Part shown: piece by piece, positions 55,856 to 64,000 of the stretch | Layout of the letters: each line of letters opens with the position of its first letter | Numbering within the stretch: the stretch's first letter is position 1 | Notes under the pieces: generated by a model | Seen by the model: the letters and a program-made list of their open reading frames with translations, nothing else | Database searches by the model: none | Told to the model about the DNA's origin: nothing | NCBI RefSeq assembly: GCF_030272615.1 | Contig: NC_081406.1 | Coordinates: forward strand, 118,209,847 to 118,273,846 | Source of the DNA: Cryptomeria japonica | Lineage: Eukaryota > Streptophyta > Pinopsida > Cupressales > Cupressaceae | Reading direction: 5' to 3' | DNA: 64,000 nucleotides | Program-made: the position numbers and the translations under genes

Positions 55856-57842
55856 TAATACAGTCATAATATGTTATTTAAGATAATATTTATACATTTT
55901 AATAATTGAAATGTCATTTATGTGCCCTCAAAACATAAGTTTTTAACATAAATTTAGACTTTAATTGTTTGATTATTAAGTCTCTGATAAGCCACCTTAA
56001 GATACATAACGAAACTTAAGTTTTTGACATAAATTTACATTTTGATTGTTTTATTATTAAGTCTTTGATAAGCCACCCTTACATACTTGACAACCACTAC
56101 ACCTATAAATCACCATTGCAACTTTATATTAATGGGGTGACCACTTGCATTATAAACAATGAAGTAATAATAACATAGAAAAAAATAGAATATTAAATAT
56201 TAGAGTTGAAACATATATGCCTTACACCTAAAAACAACCAATGTACCTTTATATTAATGAGATGACCACTTACAATATAACCAATGAAACAAGAAAAACA
56301 TAGTCAAAAAATGGAATATTAAAGATTAGGGTTGAAACATATATCTCCTACACCTACAAATGACCTTTGCACCTTTATATTATTGGTATGACCACTTACA
56401 ATTAATAATCAATGAACTAAGAAAAATATGTAAATAAATATAATATTAAAGATTAGGATTGAAACTTATATATCTATTATAATTTTTTATTAAGATTCAA
56501 TTTTTATCTTAAAACTAATAATACATTTCTATATTCTCTTAATCTCATCCACCTTTTTCATAAAAAATATCAACCTTTCATTTTAATATTGACTATGCCA
56601 ATCCAAAATCGTTTTTGAAAACTATAGCCTCTCTCAACATACATACATAGATAGACAGACACAAGTACTACTTATATAATGTGCACTACAATTAAAACCA
56701 AAACAAATACTAAATGTATGTAAGTAATATTACTCTTATAATATGAGAGAAATATTACCTACATTTATGTGTTTTATATAAATAATGTTTATACATTTAG
56801 AAAAGAATTTAATTATTATTTTAAGATAATATCATTAATGTTCTTGACACAAATCTACATTTTGATTGTTTGATTATAAAGTTCTTGATAAGACACCCTT
56901 ACATACATGACTATCCCTACACCTGTAAACAACTCATTGGACAATTATATCAATGGGATGACCACTTACAATATAAACAAAGAAGCAAGTAAAACATAGT
57001 AGAAAAATATATTAAAGATTAGTTGAAACATATATCCCCTACACCTACAAATGACCAATGCACCTTTATGTTAATGGGACCACCAATTGCAATATGACCA
57101 ATGAAGCAAGAAAAATATGAAAAAAAATTAAAAAAATTAAAGATTAGAGTTAAGGAATATGTCTTTACAATTAATATTTAAGGTTTGATTTTTTATTTTA
57201 TAACTTTAAAATAATGTTTCATATTCTCTTAATATTAACAACTTTATTTTATATAGCTCATCCACCTCTTATGTTATATATGAATTTATATTGATTTAAA
57301 CCAACACAAAGTATTTGAAAATCTTGTCTTATCTTCACACAAACATAATTATATTACAACTTATAAATACATGCTTTAAATTTTTTTTTTTTTAAAAGCA
57401 TAAAAAATAACATCAATTTTATTTATAAAATAATATTACTTATATATTTGAGATAATATTATTTGCATGTATGAAATATATTTAAATATTTCTTGATTTG
57501 GTAATTTCAATTATTTAATTTGGTTCAAGCTTACAAATACCACTTATGGGAGGATCTCTTCTCAATTGATGGGGGATCAGTCCACAGAGGAGTATGGCCT
57601 ATTACTTGATCCTTGTAGGCCAAAAGGTTGATGAGAGGATCAATTGGGCAATTTCTTGTGGCTTGACATTCCATTTTAATATGATTTTAAGTGAGATAAT
57701 GTATTCTCATGTATGGTGTCACGTGTGTTGCACTTTATATTCATAATGATATTTTAATTATCTAAAGTACAATTAAACAATAAAGTCACTTAAATAATAA
57801 TATTATTATTATTATTTAAGGGGAATATTCGAGAAAGGTCAA
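55856..57842. repeat. Tandem 2-kb unit, first copy
   Basis: Aligned over its full length with 57843-59845: an ATTTATGTG(C/T)CCTCAAAACA block at the start, minisatellite units of about 120 bp (near 56098, 56220, 56345, 56920 and 57040), and CTTAAATAATAATATTATTA with a GGGGAAT block at the end. It is also related to 23150-24800 in copy 1. Confidence 0.85.
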
Positions 57843-59845
57843 ATAAATAATAATATATTCATAACATGTTTTTTAAAATAATATCTATACATTTTAATAA
57901 TTTAAATGTCATTTATGTGTCCTCAAAACATAAGTTTTTGACATAAATTTAGACTTTAATTGTTTGATTATTATGTCTTTGATAAGCCACCTTAAGATAC
58001 ATAAAAAAACTTAAGTTTTTGACATAAATTTACATCATTTTATTGTTTTATCATTAAGTCTTTGATAAGCCACCCTTACATACTTGACAACTACTACACC
58101 TGTAAATCACCATGGCAACTTTATATTAATGGGGTGACCACTTGCATTATAAATAATGAAGTAATAATAACATAGAAAAAGTTAGAATATTAAATATTAG
58201 AGTTGAAACATATATGCCTTACACCTACAAACAACCAATGTACCTTTATATTAATGAGATAACCACTTACAATATAACCAATGAAGAAGAAAAAATAGAC
58301 CAAAAATAGAATATTAAAGATTATGGTTGAAACATATATCTCTTACACCTACAAATGACCTTTGCACCTTTATATTATTGGGATGACCACTTACAATTAA
58401 TAATCAATGAACTAAGAAAAATATGTAGATAAATATAATATTAAAGATTAGGATTGAAACATAAATATCTATTATAATTTTTCAATAAGGTTCAATTTTT
58501 ATCTTAAAACTAATAATACATTTCTATATTCTCTTAATCTCATCCACCTTTTTCATAAAAAATTATCAACCTTTCATGTTAATATTGACTATGCCAATCC
58601 AATATCTTTTTTGAAAACTATAGTCTCTCTCAACATACATACATACATACATACATACATAGACAAACACAAGTACTACTTATATAATGTGCACTACAAT
58701 TAAAACAAAAACAAAAACTACATGTATGTAAGTAATATTACTCTTATAATATGAGAGCAATATTACCTACACTTAGCTAATTTATATAAATAATGTTTAT
58801 ACATTTAGAAAAGAATTTAATTATTATTTTAACATAATATCTTTAATGTTCCTGACACAAATCTACATTTTGATTGTTTGGTTATAAAGTTCTTGATAAG
58901 ACACCCTTACATACATGACTATCCCTACAATTGTAAATTAGAACTCATTGGACCACTATATCAATGGGATGACCACTTACAATATAAACAAAGAAGCAAG
59001 GAAAACAAAGTAGAAAAATATATTAAAGATTAGTTGAAATATATATCCCATGCACCTACAAATGACCAATGCACCTTTATATTAATGGGACCACCAATTG
59101 CAATATGACCAATGAAGCAAGAAAAATATGAAAATAAATAAAAAATTAAAGATTAGAGTTGAAGAATACGTCTTTACAATTAATCTTTCAGATTTGATTT
59201 TTTATTTTACAACTTAAAATAATGTTTCATATTCTCTTAATAGTAACAACTTTATTTTATATATCTCATCCACCTCTTATGTTATATATGAATTTATATG
59301 GATTTAAACCAATACAAAGTATTTTAAAATCTTGTCTTATATTCACACAAACATAATTATATTACAACTTATAAATATATGCTTTAAATTTTTATTTGTT
59401 TTAAAACATAAAAAATAACATCAATTTTATATATTAAATAATATTACTTATATATCTGAGATAATATTAGTTGCATGTATGAAATATATTTAAATATTTC
59501 TTGTTTTGGTAATTTCAATAATTTAATCTGGTTCAAGCTTACAAAGACCACTTATGGGAAGATCTCTTCTCAATTAATCAAGGATCAGTACATAGAGGAG
59601 TTTGGCCTATTACTTGATCCTCACAAGCCAAAAGGTTGATGAGAGGGTCAATTGGGCAGTTTCTTGTGGCTTGACATTCTATTTTAATATGATTTTAAGT
59701 GAGATAATGTGTTCTCACATATGATGTCACATGTGTTGAACTTTATATTCATAATGATATTTAAATTATCTAAAGTGCAATTAAATAATAAAGTCACTTA
59801 AATAATAATATTATTATTACTTAAGGGGAATCTTCTAGAAAGACC
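57843..59845. repeat. Tandem 2-kb unit, second copy
   Basis: Second copy of the above. Minisatellite units lie near 58090, 58215, 58340, 58920 and 59050. A (CATA)n run of six to seven units lies near 58636, where the first copy has only a shorter run (near 56638). It ends at GGGGAATCTTCTAGAAAG. Confidence 0.85.
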
Positions 59846-61175
59846 AGTTAAATATTATTTTATTTCTTCTAGAAGGAGGCCAACCTCCAAAAGTAAAATA
59901 ATAAATAGAGGCAACCTCATTGTTGAGCAGCCAGGAATTGATATTTTGATTACGATTGAGTTTTGTGGAGCCAAGGGGTTTCTGCGGATCTTTTTCTTTG
60001 GGAATGGAAACTCCCATTGATAGAATTGTTGAGGGAGTGAAAGATCTCTTGAAGAGTTGCATTTGAGGAGGTGATACTTTAGTCATCTCATTTTTGTTTG
60101 AATTGTGGCCAAGGGCCAACCTTGCTTAAGTTTGATTTTGAGAAGTGGTTGAAGACATTGTGAATGCTCAAGTTTTCCAATTCATTCAAGAAGCTATTAG
60201 CACTTTCTCATTTCTAAGTTTAATCCCAGATAACTTCATATTACCATCAACTTGTGAGATACCACAATTTTCTATCACAAGGGCTCATTTTGATCCATAC
60301 TTGCATATACATATCTCTAGAAGAAATGTGATTCCTTAGGAGCTTTGTGCAAGTGATTGTGGAGGAGGTTTCAGTCATAAATCAGGTCTGAAGAAGGTTC
60401 AACTAAGACCTCCATTTTCCATGATTTGGCTTATATCTCCTTACTTTGGCATCGAAATAAACATATGAATGAAGTGCCCACCAAATAGGAGTACATCAAC
60501 GATATTTATGGCTTGAAAGGAGTCCAAGGAGCTGCAGATAATTAATCACTACAATTTGGGAAAATAATTCGATTTGGCTAAGGAGAGGGTCAAAAGACAA
60601 GATATTGCTTGCTTCTTCAATCTCAGACCTAGGAGATATTTTCTAGGTTCATTTGGCATTAAGGTTTCATTGTATTTTCATATTTTATGCATGAATTCAT
60701 GGTTTCTATTTGTCTTCAGACATTTGAAAAGTTATTATTGAATATCTAAGAGTCTTGGCCCTTGTAAGGCACTATAATCATTCTATTACTACTAATAAAG
60801 TGGAGGGATAAGTTTGTATTTCATTTCTCATGTTGTTATATGGTTACCTGATGTTTGTTTTCCAAAATACTAGTCATATGTAGGTGTATAATTATTGCAT
60901 ATTAATTCATGTAATTGCGTCAGAAAACACAAAAATAATTGTACTTTCATTCTAGAGGATTGTCCTATTGTTTAGTATCTATTTTCAAGTCATCTTTTGA
61001 TTGTAAGTTGAAGTTAATGTTGTCAAAACAATTATGAAGTATTATATCAATCAAAATTGCATAATATGTAGGTTTTACAACCTAATACCTTTGAACAACA
61101 CATTGAAGGTTAGGAAACATGTTTTTGTTGATATTCCTTGTACACTTTCAGTCATATATGAGTAGGAGATATTAC
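59846..61175 (+). other. Insert-specific block, LTR-like, no gene recognised
   Basis: Not present in copy 1. It contains a TATA-like AATAAATAGAGGCAACCTCA near 59902, typical of an LTR promoter region, then about 1.2 kb with no gene recognised; the open stretches there (94 and 64 codons) have no known motif. Together with 57577-57842 it may be a solo LTR or part of one, split by the tandem duplication. A 33-bp sequence (ACTTATGGGAGGATCTCTTC and 13 more bases) stands at both ends of the extra DNA, at 57543 and 61176. Confidence 0.4.
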
Positions 61176-61690
61176 AACTTATGGGAGGATCTCTTCTCAA
61201 TTGATGGGGAATCTCTTATGAAAAAATTTATCACCAACACTACTAATGACGAGCCTTAGTACCCAAGGCATTGCCACCTTTTTCAAACTTGTCAGCATAG
61301 TGGCCTGACAAAGTCCCACAACTTGCAAGAATAATGGATAAGTAAAGGCCCATAGCTTGTGATAATAACCTAACAAATGCACAATCCCATGAGAACATAA
61401 AGGAACTTAGTCTACAATCTCAATGAACCAATTGGATTTTGAACCCCTGTGACCACCACAATAATATTGTAACATGACCACTACATTACATATTTATTAA
61501 TATGATATCCATAAATAACTATATATAATTTATATATATTAATTTATTCCAAATATTATGAATCTTAAGTTTATTTCAAAAACTATATTCTCTCTCAACA
61601 TATATACTTATAATAGATATAACTTATATAACTTGTTAAAACCTAAAATTGACAATTTATATTCGATCATTTTATGTCTATTTTATTTAA
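61176..61690. repeat. End of segmental copy 2
   Basis: Matches 24805-25250, for example the blocks CACAACTTG, AGAACATAAAGGAAC and TTAGTCTACAA. AT-rich, no coding content. Confidence 0.7.
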
Positions 61691-61904
61691 TTCCTTATCA
61701 TTTTTATAATATTGATAAAACTAGTAGAGGCCCGAACCTTACATAACCATAGGAAAGGCAACAAAACCTAGAAATCATCAGGAGTGAGAACCTATAATCA
61801 AAATGTATTGCTAATAGAACCAGCATAAACTAAATAGAAAACCAAATGCGACCATAAACAAAAGAAAACTAAAGAAAATAAACACTCTCCCATCGAAAGC
61901 ATGA

Positions 61905-63590
61905 ACCAATGCCTTACAAGGTAGGAGATAACTCCAACTTCCTATCTACACAGATGAATTTACCCTTTTCGAGTGTAGAGATATTTTTAGTAGAATCTTT
62001 CTCGGAAGAAACAACTAAGGAATCCAGCAAAGCTTTCACCTTAGAAACAAATTCCTCCAACCCAGTAGTAAAAGGTGACTCAAAATGTCCTTTTTTCTTA
62101 TCCCACCTCCTAGAAATATCATCTTAGGTGTCATAGAGAATCATGGAGTTCTCTATGATTTCTCTACATTGGTCAAACATATTCTTAATATTTAACCTTA
62201 TTTCTTCTTGGTTAGCCTAAAGAACCTCCACCATCTCAACCAAGTCACTCACATTCTTTATTTGACTAATTTTCTCTATGAGATCATTAACCAAATTGTC
62301 CATTGGTTCCCATTTCTTAATTTTCTCAGCCAATTTCCTTGCCTCCATCCAAGCCTTCTGATCCTGCTCATCATTCACCTAACTTGAGGCTCTAGCCTCT
62401 ACTCCAAGAATAGCTTCAAGCTTGTTAATATTTTTCTTCAGTGCCTCAAATTGAATTAGCAAACAATGGAGAACTGGATCATTTTTATTGAACCCTCACA
62501 TAGTTCATTAGCCTTCACTACAAAAAGGGGAAATTCCTCAAAAAAAGAACTATGCTGGGAGGATTGGGAATTAGCTCCTTTTATTTCAAAATTATCTGGT
62601 GCCCAATTAGACCTAGTAGACCAAGAGAAGGTTGTATCCTCATAATCCTCTTTGACAATGAGTATTTTCTGAGCCAAGGTTTCACCAACACGGGTGCCCA
62701 AAGGGGTCTTAGCTTTCACATTTATTTAGGGATTAACCCTAGCAGGTGCCTTATGAGTCTTATTAGAAGTAGCAAAATGAACATGATTGATTGGAAGCTT
62801 GACAAACAAACCTAGACCTAAACCAGATTTAGGGGGCTTAACATTAAGGCCAATGGAAGAGGTTAAACTCTGATAAAACTTATAGATATTGTAAATAAGC
62901 TCTTGATGCAAGAGAAGGGAGCCCTTAGAATTACCAACCTCAAAAAATTGGGAGATAGAAGTAAAAATCCAAAAGACAAAATTCATCCTTACCTCATGCC
63001 GAAGGTGATTCAACATTAGGAACAACTAAGAATAAAAACTTTTGAAGCAGTCATTGAGAGTGAAGAATTTAATCAATAGCATGTTTCCACCCTTCCAAAC
63101 ACCAAGCAAGTTGTACTTTTTGAAGCCACCTTCTCACCTGGGCCTAGAAAAATTTTGAAATATGCTTTATAATTCCCTTTTGGCTTCTTTTGGAAAGTCT
63201 TTCCCTCTATAGGCATCCTTGTAACTACATCAATAGTCTCCACCGATACAGTAAATTTTACTTTCCCCCCTTAAACAACACCTTTTTTCCAACACTAAGA
63301 AAATTCATCAAAAAGTGCAGGGTTGAATCCCTTCATACCCTCCATGTAATTTACTAAGTCACCTTCAACAACTTTCTACTAGAGAGAAGAATTTACTTTA
63401 TACTTTTCATAAGAATTTGACTCTATTTGCATTAAGTCTCCCCCCATCTTAGACACAAAAGCTTAGACCCAAAGGCCAAGATAGTTTCACAAAAACTAGA
63501 AGGCAAATAACCCTTCTTAGAGGTGGTAAAGGAAATATTACTTTCCTTGCCATTAATAGCATCAATCCACCTCAATCAATGATAGAAGTA
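61905..63590 (-). pseudogene. Extra ORF downstream of LINE ORF2 (LINE-c copy)
   Basis: Degenerate frames. Shared blocks in order on the minus strand: CWKKGVV near 63295, KVKFTVSVETIDVVT then MPIEGKTFQKK near 63255-63190, LMLNHLRHEVRMNF (63015), FTSISQFFE, then LLLHQELIYNIYKFY (about 62915-62870). A Pro/Gly-rich part (PPKSGLGLG) follows, then a helical C-terminal region down to about 61905. These match the extra ORFs of LINE-a and LINE-b in order and spacing. No known enzymatic motif. Confidence 0.55.
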
Positions 63591-63699
63591 AACCATGGAG
63601 AGAAAACATAATACAAAGACAATATTCGAATATTTTAGCTTCTTGGACTTATATGTCCTCATCAAACATGGCATGTATTTATTCAAAGAAACTATGCAT

Positions 63700-64000
63700 A
63701 TCCATCTAGAATTTAATTCCCTCAGTGAAGAGGCCCAAGTTTGTAAGCCTATTTGCGGCCTTGTTGCATTCCTTAAAAACTTGTTGAAACACAATGTGTT
63801 CACATGTAGAGGTGACACTTAAGCAATAATAAATAATGTTCTTCCCCTAACCCCTAGATTTGGCCAAACCTTGCTACATCATAATAATGTTTTTGGAGTC
63901 TCCTTCAATAACTTTCCTCCTCCCTTTATTCTTGGTGATAGAAATGACAATAAAGGTTGTCATCATTTTAGTCATGCTGGATGTTTGGGTTCCCAGATTT
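63700..64000 (-). pseudogene. LINE RNase H C-terminal fragment (LINE-c)
   Basis: The minus strand reads KVIEGDSKN near 63915 and FQQVFKECNKAANRLTNLGL near 63790-63730. These are the second Asp block (E-G-D-S) and the terminal H/Q-V-x-R/K-E-x-N-x-A-A(D/N)-x-L-A/T-N-x-G block of the RNase H at the end of plant LINE ORF2. A stop and a frameshift separate the pieces. The extra ORF follows directly. Confidence 0.65.

Larger units (their letters stand above)
27660..61650 (+). repeat. Segmental duplication, copy 2 (broken by insertions)
   Basis: Same unit as 17140-25250 in direct orientation. Three blocks interrupt it: Copia-1 with its nested elements (27904-46589), Copia-2 (47203-52891), and about 3.6 kb between two copies of a 33-bp sequence (57543 and 61176). 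The joins across the two copia elements match copy 1 continuously once one target-site duplication is removed. Confidence 0.8.
61690..64000 (-). mobile_element. LINE-c, minus strand, runs off the window
   Basis: On the minus strand: RNase H C-terminus (about 64000-63700), extra ORF (about 63590-61905), then a 3' tail near 61690-61740 with GGTTCGGGCCTCTACTAG and AATATTATAAAAATGATAAG, resembling the tail of LINE-b (GGGTCCTTGTAAAACCTG, then TTATCTTAATAAAAA). Same order as LINE-a and LINE-b. The 5' part lies outside the window. Confidence 0.65.

Overview
The window looks like repeat-dominated nuclear DNA of a land plant. The evidence is AT-rich sequence, several Ty1/copia-type LTR retrotransposons primed by the initiator-Met tRNA (TGGTATCAGAGC just inside the 5' LTR), plant-type LINEs with a C-terminal RNase H domain, a Helitron-type helicase remnant, and GT-AG-like splice borders. 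I see no intact host gene, no rRNA or tRNA gene, no CRISPR array and no operon. Almost every coding stretch is a decayed transposon. The species cannot be named from the sequence alone.

Layout. 1-2720: decayed LINE on the minus strand (LINE-d), carrying a fold-back MITE. 2720-8280: AT-rich DNA with several old direct repeats and no gene. 8280-9720: Helitron-type helicase remnant (minus). 9889-15789: fragments of LTR elements (LTR end, PBS, copia gag with an internal duplication, a reverse-oriented LTR, a coiled-coil ORF and another LTR-like block). 17140-25250 and 27660-61650: two direct copies of one segmental duplication of about 6 kb once later insertions are removed. Copy 1 holds a small LTR element (18261-20091, minus). 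Copy 2 is expanded by a nest: copia element Copia-1 (27904-46589) contains LINE-a (28141-31578), a pol-less LTR element B (33865-41854) and LINE-b (43758-46047). A second element, Copia-2 (47203-52891), sits beside it, and about 3.6 kb of extra and tandemly duplicated DNA lies at 57577-61175. 61690-64000: a third related LINE (LINE-c, minus).

How it fits together. Copy 1 serves as an empty-site control for the insertions in copy 2. Target-site duplications can be read for Copia-1 (AATTGG), LINE-a (AACATAAT), element B (ATAAG), LINE-b (14 bp, one mismatch), Copia-2 (TAGAA) and the small LTR element (ACTTG). The most novel-looking signal is that all three younger LINE copies carry an additional, mutually related ORF downstream of the ORF2 RNase H domain, so the order is RNase H, extra ORF, 3' end. 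In LINE-b the target-site duplication encloses both. Element B is also unusual: no pol is seen, its ORF1 carries an array of five CCHC knuckles, and a long second ORF follows. The chimeric 5' LTR of Copia-2 looks like a fossil of unequal recombination.
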